DNA of 64,000 nt from Pseudomonadota bacterium (GCA_021323675.1 JAJPKP010000027.1:62001-126000), one strand, 5' to 3'; shown: positions 30,561 to 40,449, numbered from the stretch's first letter. A program made the numbers and translations. The notes: generated from the sequence alone by a model not told the origin.

Positions 30561-31961
30561 ATGGCGCGAATCATGGCCGATCCCGCGCTGTTCGCGGAAT
30601 GCGTGCTGGGCTGCGATCTGTGGTGGATGCAGCGGCAAATCATGCGTTCGGTGGCGGCTACTCCACGCACCGCCGTCAAGGCGTGCCACGCCAGCGGCAA
30701 GACGATGATGGCGGCGCTGGCGGTGCTTTGGTGGATTGCGCGCTACAAGGACGCAATCGCGATCACGACCGCGCCCACCTGGGAACAGGTCCGCGACCTG
30801 CTGTGGGGAGAAATTCACAAGGCGCTGCCCAGAAGCAGGTTTATCTTTCCGCCGGCCAATCAAACGGAATTGCGGCTGGGTGCGGGCAATTATGCGATCG
30901 GGCTTTCGACCAATCGCGGTGTCCGCTTCCAGGGTTTTCACGCGGAGCATCTGCTGATCGTGATGGATGAAGCGCCGGGGGTTGAAGGCGATATATGGGA
31001 AGCGATCGAAGGAGCGCGCGCCGGCGGGCAGGTGCGGTTGCTCGCGCTCGGCAATCCCACGATCGCAAGCGGCCCGTTTCACGACGCGTTCACGACCAAT
31101 CGCGACGGATGGAACACGTTTACGATTGACGCGTTCGACACTCCAAACCTTGCCGGCATGTCCCTCGACGATATTCGCGCGATGCGCCGCGGGCTGCCGG
31201 AGGAGTCTCCGGAGTTCGCAGTGCGGCCGCGTCCGTACCTGGTGACGCGGCGATGGGTTTACGAGAAGTTCTGGGAGTGGGGTGAGAGGTCTCCTCTATG
31301 GCAGGCGCGCGTGCGCGGGCGGTTTCCGGAGCAGGCGGAAGACGCTCTCATTTCGCTGGCATGGCTCGAAGCCGCGCGGCAGCCCGCCGATGGGAACCAC
31401 GAGACGCGGCTGTACGGGGGAGTGGATGTCGCCGGGCCCGGCGAGGACGAAACCTGCGCGGTGATCCGCGATGAATCCGGCGCGATAGTCGCGTTGAAAG
31501 CCTGGCAGACCGCGGATCCGCGCGGCGACGTGGCCGCATTTCTGGCCGAGTTTCGCGCCCGCCTTCAGGTTGTGAATGTGGACAGCGTCGGGATTGGCTA
31601 CAATTTCGGACTTCATCTGCGCGATCAAGGACTTCCCATCGAGTTCGTCAACGTCGGAGAAACGAGCCGCGACAGCGCGAAGTTCGCGAACGCCAAGGCG
31701 GAATTCTTCTGGGGGCTCAGGATGCGATTCGAAGCGGGTGATATCCGCGGACTCGCCGACGAGATCGCAATCAGCCAACTCGCCGGCATACGCTACCGGC
31801 ACAATCCGCGCGGGCAGATTCAAATCGAATCGAAGGAAGAGGCGCGCAAACGCGGAGTGAAATCTCCCGATCGCGCGGAAGCGGTGATGCTCGCGTTTGC
31901 GGACCGAACGCCCGGAATCATCGAATACTATCGGACGATGGTGGAAGCGGGCGGCGAATGA
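30561..31961 (+). CDS. Phage terminase large subunit
   Basis: Walker A-like KACHASGKT, Walker B LLIVMDEAPG, nuclease-like GGVDVAGPGEDET; position in head module. ORF is open from 30405 but the start is likely 30561. Confidence 0.9.
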   Translation: MARIMADPALFAECVLGCDLWWMQRQIMRSVAATPRTAVKACHASGKTMMAALAVLWWIARYKDAIAITTAPTWEQVRDLLWGEIHKALPRSRFIFPPANQTELRLGAGNYAIGLSTNRGVRFQGFHAEHLLIVMDEAPGVEGDIWEAIEGARAGGQVRLLALGNPTIASGPFHDAFTTNRDGWNTFTIDAFDTPNLAGMSLDDIRAMRRGLPEESPEFAVRPRPYLVTRRWVYEKFWEWGERSPLWQARVRGRFPEQAEDALISLAWLEAARQPADGNHETRLYGGVDVAGPGEDETCAVIRDESGAIVALKAWQTADPRGDVAAFLAEFRARLQVVNVDSVGIGYNFGLHLRDQGLPIEFVNVGETSRDSAKFANAKAEFFWGLRMRFEAGDIRGLADEIAISQLAGIRYRHNPRGQIQIESKEEARKRGVKSPDRAEAVMLAFADRTPGIIEYYRTMVEAGGE

Positions 31962-32192
31962 AACGCCGCGCGACAAAGCGGGGGACTTCCGCGAGTGCGT
32001 GACGCGCCGGGTCGAGTGGTCCGGTCCTCCCTTGGCCGGCCGCCGCCGGAGCGGCTCCTTTGACGCTTCCTGCCTGCGCTGTGCGATCAACCTCAGCTAC
32101 AAAAGTCCACACATCGCTCAAATATCGACAATTCGCTCACGACACGCTTAATCGCCCGTTCGTCTCCCAAGCCTTCAGTCCGAAAAAAATTA

Positions 32193-32221
32193 GTTGCCGG
32201 CAAAAATTCCGCTCAATAAAC
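32193..32221 (+). promoter_or_regulatory. Candidate sigma70-like promoter for the DUF5666-like gene
   Basis: TTGCCG - 17 nt - TAAACA in a locally A/T-rich stretch upstream of 32276. Confidence 0.35.
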
Positions 32222-32275
32222 AGGAGCCACGAACCTAACGCGAGGGGCAGATTTCGAGCCGGGGGAACAAAGGAA

Positions 32276-33478
32276 ATGATGAAAAGAATGTGGGAGGGAT
32301 GCGCCATCGTTTGCGAACGCCGAGCGATCAGACGACGGGCGATTGCCGTGGTAACGGCGGCCATATTGGCGGTTTGCGCGACGCCGATGGTGGCGGGAGC
32401 TCGGCAAAGCCGCGCAAAGAAGCCCGCCTCGACGATCGAAGGATCGGTCGCCGGAGCGCCCAATGTCAGAGTGACCGTAGTCGGCGCGCGAACTTCAACT
32501 CGGACCGACGCATCCGGGTTCTTTTCGATGACAGGGAAGCGACTGTCGGGGAACCACGTAATCAGATTCAGGGAGGGCCATAAAACCTTCACGACCACGG
32601 TGACGGTGCCGGCGGGAAGCCAGGTGTCACTTCAGGGAGTCGCGTTAAGCAGCGGCGGAACCGCCGATCCCGAAGAAGAAGATATTGACGTCGACGGTAC
32701 TCTGACCGCGGTCGACTGCAACGCCACGCCGAACACGTTGACGATCACTCCGGGTAATGGCGGCACGGCGGTCGTGATGTCGTTCGATCCCACAGTCACG
32801 CAGATAACCGATGAATCCACGGACACCGTCATCACGAGTTGCGCCACGCTGGCCGGCGATTTCATCAACGCCCCGGCCAAAGCCGAAGGCGTCGAGACCG
32901 CCAGCGGCGGCATCAACGCGACCGAGGTTCAGTTGAACCCATCGCAAAACAATCCGCAGCCCGAGGAAGTCCATTTCAGCGGCATCGTTCAGTCGGAGAA
33001 TTGTCCGAGTTCGATCGTCGTGCAACGGAGCGACGGCACTAATGTCACCGTCAACATAGCCTCGTCCACCGAGATCAATATCGAAGACTCGGAGCAGCAA
33101 TCGCAGGGCACCTGCTCCAGCATCCCGGCCGGAGCGATCGTCAAGGTGGAGGGCACCTCTCAAGGCAGCAGTGTGAATGCCGCGAGCATCGAGGTGCGGC
33201 AGAACGAATTCGAGTCCGAAGGGACGATCAACAGCACGAATTGCGGCGCCAATCCTCCTTCGCTGTCCTTCACTCCCGACAGCGCCAGCAGCGCCGTCGT
33301 GGTAACGATCGGACCGACGACGATTATCGAAGTGGGCGACAACAAAGGCGCGACCTGTGCGGATGTTGCGAGCGGCGCCGCCAAGGTGGAAGGTGTCGCG
33401 CAGCCTGACGGCTCGGTTGCGGCGAGCAAAATCGAGCAGGAAGGGGAGGGCAGCGACGGGCACAGTTCCGGCCGCTGA
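32276..33478 (+). CDS. Secreted DUF5666-like repeat protein (moron-type cargo)
   Basis: Signal sequence AIAVVTAAILAVCATPMVAGARQ; carboxypeptidase-like N-domain then repeats such as INSTNCGANPPSLSFTPDSASSAVVVTIGPTTIIEV...CADVASGAAKVEGV. Confidence 0.75.
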   Translation: MMKRMWEGCAIVCERRAIRRRAIAVVTAAILAVCATPMVAGARQSRAKKPASTIEGSVAGAPNVRVTVVGARTSTRTDASGFFSMTGKRLSGNHVIRFREGHKTFTTTVTVPAGSQVSLQGVALSSGGTADPEEEDIDVDGTLTAVDCNATPNTLTITPGNGGTAVVMSFDPTVTQITDESTDTVITSCATLAGDFINAPAKAEGVETASGGINATEVQLNPSQNNPQPEEVHFSGIVQSENCPSSIVVQRSDGTNVTVNIASSTEINIEDSEQQSQGTCSSIPAGAIVKVEGTSQGSSVNAASIEVRQNEFESEGTINSTNCGANPPSLSFTPDSASSAVVVTIGPTTIIEVGDNKGATCADVASGAAKVEGVAQPDGSVAASKIEQEGEGSDGHSSGR

Positions 33479-33506
33479 AGCTCGGCCAATAAGATGCGAT
33501 CGAGAG

Positions 33507-33540
33507 CACGGGACGCCTGGCAAGGCGTCCCGTGTTCATA
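33507..33540 (+). terminator. Hairpin terminator after the DUF5666-like gene
   Basis: Perfect ACGGGACGCC-TGGCAA-GGCGTCCCGT stem, followed by a weak T-rich stretch (TGTTCATATT). Confidence 0.65.
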
Positions 33541-33594
33541 TTCTGGGGACGGAGATTTGCGAGCAAAAGCAGCCAGGCGTAGATACGCCGGCTG

Positions 33595-35076
33595 ATGCAG
33601 CCGCGAAAACGCCCCCGCCGTACCAGGAAATCAATCGACCGCGACAGCGCGCCGAAAATCCGGCTCGATCCGAAATCGATCCTGTCGCCCGCCGCGCTCG
33701 GGCGCACGATACGGCGCAGCGTTCGCACCGCCGTAAGGCAGGAGATCGCATCGCTGCGCGGCAAAGACTGGCTCTCGCCCCAGCAGCCGCTGCAAAGCTT
33801 CCGCCCCGAGGATCAATCCAGCGACTGGCGCACCTGGGATTATCCGCCCGGCTACAACGTGGCGATCACGCCGCGCAAGTATGAACCTTACACGTTCGGG
33901 CAGTTGCGATGGCTGGCGCGCAACCTCGACTTGTTGCGCGAGGTGATCGAGCGACGCAAGAACGAAGTCGCGAAATTGCCGTGGGACATCGTCGCGCGGC
34001 GCGGAACCTCGGCCGAAGAAGCGGAAATCGCGGCGGTCAGGGAAATGCTGCGGTACCCGGACGGCGAGACTCCCTTCGTGGCGTGGCAGAACGCGCTGCT
34101 CGAAGACATGCTTGTGATTGACGCGCCCACGGTCTATCCCTGGCCCGCGTTAAGCGGCCGGATCCTGCGGTTCGTCGTAATCGACGGCGCGACCATCAAC
34201 ATTCTGATCGACGAATACGGCCGCGTGCCCGACCCGCCCGATCCCGCCTATCAGCAGGTCATCCAGGGGATGCCGTATGAGTTCTTTGCGCGAGACGAGC
34301 TTGTCTATGCTCCCCGCAATGTCAGGCCAGGCAGCCCCTACGGCTTTTCGCCCGTCGAGCAACTGGTGACGTCGGTGGCGATCGCCCTCAAGCTCGAGAC
34401 CCGGCAGCTCTACTATTACAGCGAAGGCACCATCCCCGACGCTCTGATCGGAGTTCCGGAGTCGTGGAGCGGCAAGCAGCTTTCCGAATTTCAGACCTAT
34501 TGGGACAGCCTGATGCGCGGAAACCTGCAACTGCGATCGGGCGGGGTGCGTTTCGTGCCGGGCGGGATGAAGGAGGTCGCGTTCAAGGACTACAAGTTCG
34601 ACATCGAGCAATGGGAATGGCTGGCGCGGATGATTTGCGCCGCCTTTCACGTGAATCCGCAGCCGTATGTGCGGAGCAACAATCGCGCGACCGCTGAAAC
34701 CGCGCAGGCCGAGCAGATCGAGGAAGGACTCGAGCCCACGAAAATCTGGTGGAAGGCGCTGATGGATCTGCTGATCGAGCGCTACCTCGGCAAACCCGCC
34801 CTCGAATGGGCATGGAAGGACGTACGCGATACCGACGCGGTGCAACAGGCAAACGCCGACGCAAGCGACATCAAGGCCGGCATCAAAGCACCCAATGAAG
34901 TCCGCGCCGCGCGCGGGATGGATCCGTATCGCGGGTTTGGCGATGAACCCATAATCGTGACCGGCACGGGCCCGGTCCTGCTCCGATCGTTGTACGAAGA
35001 TGCGAGAAAACCGCGCGAAGACGGCAACGGTGGCAGCTCGATCGGCGAGTCCGGCAATAGCGGTGAATCAGAATAA
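33595..35076 (+). CDS. Phage portal protein (HK97-like)
   Basis: LRWLARNLDLLREVIERRKNEVAKLPWDIV...YGFSPVEQLVTSVAIALKLE...GTIPDALI; between TerL and protease. Confidence 0.9.
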   Translation: MQPRKRPRRTRKSIDRDSAPKIRLDPKSILSPAALGRTIRRSVRTAVRQEIASLRGKDWLSPQQPLQSFRPEDQSSDWRTWDYPPGYNVAITPRKYEPYTFGQLRWLARNLDLLREVIERRKNEVAKLPWDIVARRGTSAEEAEIAAVREMLRYPDGETPFVAWQNALLEDMLVIDAPTVYPWPALSGRILRFVVIDGATINILIDEYGRVPDPPDPAYQQVIQGMPYEFFARDELVYAPRNVRPGSPYGFSPVEQLVTSVAIALKLETRQLYYYSEGTIPDALIGVPESWSGKQLSEFQTYWDSLMRGNLQLRSGGVRFVPGGMKEVAFKDYKFDIEQWEWLARMICAAFHVNPQPYVRSNNRATAETAQAEQIEEGLEPTKIWWKALMDLLIERYLGKPALEWAWKDVRDTDAVQQANADASDIKAGIKAPNEVRAARGMDPYRGFGDEPIIVTGTGPVLLRSLYEDARKPREDGNGGSSIGESGNSGESE

Positions 35077-35154
35077 TCTGTGGATGCCGAGGCATCGGAT
35101 TTGACAGCAAAAGCCGACAGGACGATCTCTGGTTGCGCAGTGAGCAGCATCACC

Positions 35155-35292
35155 ATGCCGAAGTGGGTAATCGAAAAGATGGAAAGCTTCCTGCGCAGGA
35201 AGCCATGGGGTCGAATTGAAATCAAAGTCAGAGCCGGACAGGTTACCGACCTTGAGTTGACGGAAAACGTCAAGGAGTCGGTCGCGGGCTAG
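35155..35292 (+). CDS. Small DUF2292-like protein
   Basis: MPKWVIEKMESFLRRKPWGRIEIKVRAGQVTDLELTENVKESVAG; ORF open from 35080. Confidence 0.55.
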   Translation: MPKWVIEKMESFLRRKPWGRIEIKVRAGQVTDLELTENVKESVAG

Positions 35293-35329
35293 CGAGTAAA
35301 CCACAAGAAGCGGCGAGGAGGAGAACTCT

Positions 35330-35370
35330 AGCCTGATTGGGCGGATGCCCGGTCAGGCTTTTTTCGTTTT
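35330..35370 (+). terminator. Strong intrinsic terminator directly upstream of the protease ATG
   Basis: 13-bp stem AGCCTGATTGGGC-GGAT-GCCCGGTCAGGCT (two G.U pairs) followed by TTTTTTCGTTTT. Confidence 0.9.
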
Positions 35371-37122
35371 ATGGACATCTCAAGAACACGATTGGCAGGC
35401 GCCAATTCGCGCATCCAGCTCTTTTGTCCGATCGCGAAAATCGAAAAGCAGCCGGACGGGACCGTCTGGGCGATGGGATGGGGATCGGTAGCCGACTATC
35501 GCGACGACCAGAACGAGATCGTCGATCCGGCGGCGATGCGCGAGGCGGTCGCCGAATGGGCGCCCTGGGGAAATATCCGGCTTCAGCACGATGCCTCCAG
35601 GCCCATCGGTGTGTGTCCGGAAGGCAACTGGGAAATCAAGCCGCATCCGGACACCGGGACCGATGCGCTCTGGCTCAACGCGCATATCGTAGAGCCGACC
35701 GCGATCCGGATGCTGGAAGAGGGCGTGCTCAAAGGGTTCTCGATCGGAGGAGTATGCCTTGAGCGCACGCCGGAAACCGTCGTTGGCGATGACGGCGAAA
35801 AGGCGCGCGCCTATCGTCTCAAGCGCTTCAAACTTTCCGAAATCAGCCTGGTGGACAAACCCGCGTGCGATCTCGCGACGGTCGAGCGAATCGAGCTGGC
35901 CAAGCGCGCGGTGGAAGAGGAAATCGCGATGGACAGTTCAAACGAATCGGCGTGCGAGCCGGTAGAGCTTGCCGCCGATGAAGTCGGGATAATGCGGCGC
36001 TTCTTCTCGCGACTCTTCGGTAAGAACGCCGAACCCATCCAGTCTCCGGTGCAAAGGTGCACCGACCACGAGGGGCGGCTGGCGGCCGATGGAAAGGGAG
36101 GAGGCAGCAGGCCTGCCATCAACGGCGCAAGGGCCGCCGGACCGCCCCTCGCCAAATCGCTCGGCGCAGTCGCGTTCATCGCGCAAAAGCTCGAAGCCTG
36201 GGACGACGACATCGAGGCGATGAACGCGGTCGCGGCGGCACTGAACCATGAAGCGATTCAGGAGAAGGACGAAAGCGGCGCCCCGTCGCGGATGCTCGAG
36301 GTGGTCGATGAATTCAGGCGAGTACGGGATCGCCTGGGTCAACTGATGGTTGAAATTGCGCAAGAAGAAGCCGGCGAAATTGCCGAAGGCACGGAGGAGG
36401 AAAACGACATCATCATGAACGCGGCCAGGGTACTCAAGGCGATAAACGAGGCGGCGCAGGAGAACGACGTACGCAAATCCGGCCGCGAAATCAGCGCGGC
36501 CAATGCGGCGCATCTTGCGAAATGCGGAGCGCATCTCGAAAAAGCCGCCCATCACCACGAACGGCTCGGCTCGCATCTGCAAGCCCTGCGCAAATGCTGC
36601 AAGGCTTCGGGCGCGGGAATCGACGAAGCGGAGGAGCATCTGGACCGCGCCCAGGAGCATCACGATGCGATCGGAGAGCATCACGAGCTCGCGCGGCTCC
36701 ATCTCTCCAAGGTCGGCGCCGCAAATGAACCCGAGGATGAACCCGAAGGCGAAATCGAGGACCTGACGCTCGACGAGATGATCGCCTCGGCGCTGGATTC
36801 CGGAGGTCTGCGCAAGCATGGGGGAGCGCGCCGGATTGTGGCCGAGATGATCGCGCTTATCCGCAAGAATGCCGAGCTCGAGGCGCGCCTGGCCGCCCTC
36901 GACAACACGCCTGCCCGGCCCAAGGCGCGCCTGTTCGCGGTTCACAAGGGCGATGAAGCGCGCGCGCTGGTCGAGCAGGCGGGCGAACGGGCATCCGCGG
37001 CGGCCGAGAGTTTCGACCCGGGCGACCGCGATGCGTTCCGGAAGGTCTATCGCAACACCTTCGCCAATCCGCGTTCGATTCGCGACCCGATGTTCAAAGG
37101 GAGCGCGGGCGGCGCTCTGTAA
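35371..37122 (+). CDS. XkdF-like prohead serine protease fused to a long scaffold-like His-rich region
   Basis: VWAMGWGSVADYRDDQNEIVDPAAMREAV...LQHDASRPIGV...LKGFSIGGVCLE...LSEISLVDKPACDLATV. Confidence 0.82.
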   Translation: MDISRTRLAGANSRIQLFCPIAKIEKQPDGTVWAMGWGSVADYRDDQNEIVDPAAMREAVAEWAPWGNIRLQHDASRPIGVCPEGNWEIKPHPDTGTDALWLNAHIVEPTAIRMLEEGVLKGFSIGGVCLERTPETVVGDDGEKARAYRLKRFKLSEISLVDKPACDLATVERIELAKRAVEEEIAMDSSNESACEPVELAADEVGIMRRFFSRLFGKNAEPIQSPVQRCTDHEGRLAADGKGGGSRPAINGARAAGPPLAKSLGAVAFIAQKLEAWDDDIEAMNAVAAALNHEAIQEKDESGAPSRMLEVVDEFRRVRDRLGQLMVEIAQEEAGEIAEGTEEENDIIMNAARVLKAINEAAQENDVRKSGREISAANAAHLAKCGAHLEKAAHHHERLGSHLQALRKCCKASGAGIDEAEEHLDRAQEHHDAIGEHHELARLHLSKVGAANEPEDEPEGEIEDLTLDEMIASALDSGGLRKHGGARRIVAEMIALIRKNAELEARLAALDNTPARPKARLFAVHKGDEARALVEQAGERASAAAESFDPGDRDAFRKVYRNTFANPRSIRDPMFKGSAGGAL

Positions 37123-37179
37123 GCGAGGGTCGCGAAAACTATCAACTCGGTTCGCAAGGCAAAGGCAGGGAAAAGCAAA

Positions 37180-38715
37180 ATGGCTAATCTGGTTCAGGAT
37201 CTGATCGATCAAGTCGTAATCGGCGCGAAATCGCGCATCCTCGACGACCTTCAAAAGGCCGACACGTTTTCGGGCGGGATCAACGGGCAGCAGCTCGTAT
37301 GGTACGACCTCGACGAATCGGTCCGTTACCTCTACCCGTTTGAAGAGCAGATTCCGCTGGTTGCGGGCAATGCGAAGAAGGGCATTCCCGCCCTTCCTCG
37401 GGTTCCGGCGCGCGGCGGCAACGCCACCCACTGGAAAACGGTCACGGCGATCAACGCCTCCAACATCTCGGGGGGAGTTGCGCGCGGGCAACGAGGCGGA
37501 ACGATCGTGGTCGACACCCACGACATGAGCGCCGCGTTCAAGTCGCTGGGCCTGGAAGCCTCGATCGATTTCGAGACCCGGTACGAGGAAGGCGAACTCG
37601 ATCCCGACAACATTTCCACCGCGGTCCAATCAGCCCTGCGATCCGTGCTGATCTACGAAGAAAAGTGCGCGATCTTCGGGAACAGCTCGCTTGCGCTCGG
37701 TACCACGCCGACGCCGGCGCTTAGCGCATCGACCACCGGCGGATCGCTTGCCACGCAAACGCTTTCGGTGATTGCGGTCGCGCTCACGGGCGAGGGCTAT
37801 TACGGCTCTTCGGTCGCGGGCGGTGTGCCCGGGCAGGTTTCGCGCACCAACGCGGATCGCACAACCGCGACGTATGGCGGCGGCAGCGCGAGGGCCTCGG
37901 CCGCGCAGACCGTGTCGGTAACCGGTCCCACCGGCAGCGTCGCCGCGACGGTCGCTCGCGTGAGCGGCGCGGTTGCGTATGCGTGGTTCTGGGGCGCGCC
38001 AGGAAGCGAAGCTCTCGGCGCGATTACCACGATCAACTCCGTCCAGATCACCGCGCCCGCAGCGGGCACTCAGCTCGCATCGGCCTTGTCGGCGGACAAC
38101 TCGCAGAACGCCCTGGTGTTCGACGGGATTCTGACCCAGATGATGGGCCAATCGTTTGGCGCGGCCTCGGGCAGCTATGTTGGCGTTCAGCCGGCCGGCA
38201 CCGCGGGAATCGGGACCGGTCTCACGACCGATGGCAACGGCGGGATCGTCGAGTTCGACGCGATTCTCAAGGACCGATGGGACAACTACAAGCTCGGCTT
38301 CGACCGGATCCTGTGCAACTCGCAGGAAGCGATCAACATCAACAAAAAGGCGCTCAACGGTTCGCCCGGCGGAGCCACCTCGCTGTTTCGCTTCCAGCTC
38401 GATGCTGACAAGAGCGAGGGCGTGGTCGCGGGCTCGCGCGTGGTCGCGTACCACAACAAATTCACGGGCCGCGACCTCGACGTGGTGGTGCATCCGTGGG
38501 TCCCGCCCGGAACGATCGTTTTCTGGAGCGACCGCGTGCCCTATGCGCTTTCGAACGTCGCCAACATCATCCAGTTCAAGGTGCGCCAGGGCTACTACCA
38601 GATCCAATGGCCGCTCGCGACGCGGCAATACCAGTACGGCGTCTACGTGGACGAGGTTTTGCAGAACTTCTTCACGCCGGCGTTCGGGATGATCACGAAC
38701 ATCGGGAACGAGTAA
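37180..38715 (+). CDS. Major capsid protein with internal insertion domain
   Basis: Size, position after protease, first expected abundant head gene; no other candidate. Confidence 0.8.
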   Translation: MANLVQDLIDQVVIGAKSRILDDLQKADTFSGGINGQQLVWYDLDESVRYLYPFEEQIPLVAGNAKKGIPALPRVPARGGNATHWKTVTAINASNISGGVARGQRGGTIVVDTHDMSAAFKSLGLEASIDFETRYEEGELDPDNISTAVQSALRSVLIYEEKCAIFGNSSLALGTTPTPALSASTTGGSLATQTLSVIAVALTGEGYYGSSVAGGVPGQVSRTNADRTTATYGGGSARASAAQTVSVTGPTGSVAATVARVSGAVAYAWFWGAPGSEALGAITTINSVQITAPAAGTQLASALSADNSQNALVFDGILTQMMGQSFGAASGSYVGVQPAGTAGIGTGLTTDGNGGIVEFDAILKDRWDNYKLGFDRILCNSQEAININKKALNGSPGGATSLFRFQLDADKSEGVVAGSRVVAYHNKFTGRDLDVVVHPWVPPGTIVFWSDRVPYALSNVANIIQFKVRQGYYQIQWPLATRQYQYGVYVDEVLQNFFTPAFGMITNIGNE

Positions 38716-38812
38716 GGACGAGGCGCGCGAGCCGCAGCCGGCGGGGGCGGGAAGGATGTCCCCGCCGGCGTCTCGTCCGAAACCATCTCACTGGAAAGCG
38801 GAGGGAAACCGA

Positions 38813-39058
38813 ATGAAGCTGTTCCATCCCAATTACAGCGGGTCGGATGTTGGAGTGGGCGGAAAGCAGTACCGAGTCGAGCGCGCGGGGAACGGCGGCG
38901 TTTACGTGAACGTGCCGGATGAGTTCGGCCCGTTGCTCTTCGAGCACGGGTTCCGCGGTGCCGGCGTGATCGATATCGACGCCGTCGCGCGCGATGCGAT
39001 CAAGACCAGGGCGTCCGAAGAGAACGGAAAAAAGGCCGCCGCGCGGACCAGGGACTGA
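38813..39058 (+). CDS. Small head-module hypothetical protein
   Basis: MKLFHPNYSGSDVGVGGKQYRVERAGNGGVYVNVPDEF; between capsid and connector. Confidence 0.6.
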   Translation: MKLFHPNYSGSDVGVGGKQYRVERAGNGGVYVNVPDEFGPLLFEHGFRGAGVIDIDAVARDAIKTRASEENGKKAAARTRD

Positions 39059-39097
39059 GGGGCGTCCGCTTAGCGGTTATTTGCGGAAGACACGACG

Positions 39098-39754
39098 ATG
39101 CCATCGCCAGACCCGGGTGATTTGACCGATATCGCGGCCGTGGAACAGTTCCTGTCCTTGCCCGCCGGCAACGCCGACGAAGCACTGCTGCAGAATCTGA
39201 TCACCGCGGTGTCGGCTGAGATTGCCACCTACTGCGAGCGCAGTTTCATGTCGCGAACCTGCACCGAAGTTAGAAATGGCAGCGGGCGCGACGTGATGAC
39301 GTTGTTCAATTCGCCCTGCACTTCGGTCAGCCGGCTCACGATCGATGGGGTCGATGTGCCTCCGGCGGCGGATGCGACTTCCGCGGGCTACGGGTTCGAT
39401 GCCGACCGGATCTATCTCCGCGGCGCTCCGGGATTCGGATCGCCATTCCTGCTCGGGCGTTACGTGTTCGAGCCGGGCTACCAGAACGTGGCGGTCACCT
39501 ACACTGCCGGTTACTTCACGCCCGGGCAGCAGGCGGCCGGACAATCGCAGCCATCTGAAGTCGCGGCCTTGCCGGCGGACCTGAAGATGGCGGCGACGGA
39601 ACTCGTGGCGCTTCGATACCGGCAATCGAAGCGATGGGGCGACACGGGCTTCGGCATCGGATCGGAGCGTGTGAACTACTTTATCGGCGATATGCCCGCG
39701 GCGACGCGGCTCAAGCTCGATCGCCATCGCCGGGTCGTGCCGATCGAGCCATGA
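39098..39754 (+). CDS. Phage head-tail connector (gp6-like)
   Basis: LTDIAAVEQFLSLPAGNADEALLQNLITAVSAEIATYCERSF; ELVALRYRQSKRWGDTGF. Confidence 0.82.
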   Translation: MPSPDPGDLTDIAAVEQFLSLPAGNADEALLQNLITAVSAEIATYCERSFMSRTCTEVRNGSGRDVMTLFNSPCTSVSRLTIDGVDVPPAADATSAGYGFDADRIYLRGAPGFGSPFLLGRYVFEPGYQNVAVTYTAGYFTPGQQAAGQSQPSEVAALPADLKMAATELVALRYRQSKRWGDTGFGIGSERVNYFIGDMPAATRLKLDRHRRVVPIEP

Positions 39755-40203
39755 ATTCGCGCGAAGCAATCTACGCGGCGCTGTTCGCCCAGCTCCAGGC
39801 GATCAACGCGAATCTTGCGCCGGGAGCTCCCTCAATCCAGGCCTTCTCGCGCAGGTTCGTTTCGTCGTCGCGAGCGGATCTGCAGCCGGCGCTCCTGATG
39901 ACGGAGGTGGGCGAGGAGTACGAGCATCTCGCGTTTGGAGCCCCGGCGAAGGTAACGCTGATTGCGAACGTTTTCATTTATACGCGCGACGGCGCCGACC
40001 CGAATGCGGTTTCCGCCACCAATTTGAATGGGCTGCTCGATTCACTGGAAGCGGCCATCAATCCCGTGTTTCCCGGCGAACAAACCCTCGGCGGACTCGT
40101 TCGCTGGGCGCGCATCGCGCATCGACAAACCATCTACGACGCCGTGCAGGACATGACGCAGGCCGTCACGAAGGTCGAGATTCGGATGCTGGCGGCGGCC
40201 TGA
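39751..40203 (+). CDS. Putative tail terminator/completion protein
   Basis: MNSREAIYAALFAQLQAI...PALLMTEVGEEYEHL...; position between connector and tail tube. Confidence 0.65.
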   Translation: MNSREAIYAALFAQLQAINANLAPGAPSIQAFSRRFVSSSRADLQPALLMTEVGEEYEHLAFGAPAKVTLIANVFIYTRDGADPNAVSATNLNGLLDSLEAAINPVFPGEQTLGGLVRWARIAHRQTIYDAVQDMTQAVTKVEIRMLAAA

Positions 40204-40230
40204 CCTAATCGCGAAAGAGAGAGTGAAACC

Positions 40231-40446
40231 ATGGAAGGACTCAGGGAACGGATCAAGAACGCGTTGAAGGAGCTGTTCGAGAAGCACTTCGAATGCCCCG
40301 ATCGCAACTGGCCCGCCGAGACTCACCGGGCGATCTCCGCAATCAAAAGCGAAATCGTCGCGCGCGTCGAGGCGGAATTCGAGCGTCTCAAGGAACTCGA
40401 AGCGGCGGTGGTTTCGCCACGGCATCAGGCGAAAGAGAGGAAGTAG
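40231..40446 (+). CDS. Small acidic/coiled hypothetical protein
   Basis: 71-aa ORF, co-directional, tightly packed. Confidence 0.5.
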   Translation: MEGLRERIKNALKELFEKHFECPDRNWPAETHRAISAIKSEIVARVEAEFERLKELEAAVVSPRHQAKERK

Positions 40447-40449
40447 CAT

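Noticed and set aside
35938-37629. 563-aa minus-strand ORF over protease/capsid
   Set aside because: Antisense to well-supported phage genes, no domain resemblance.
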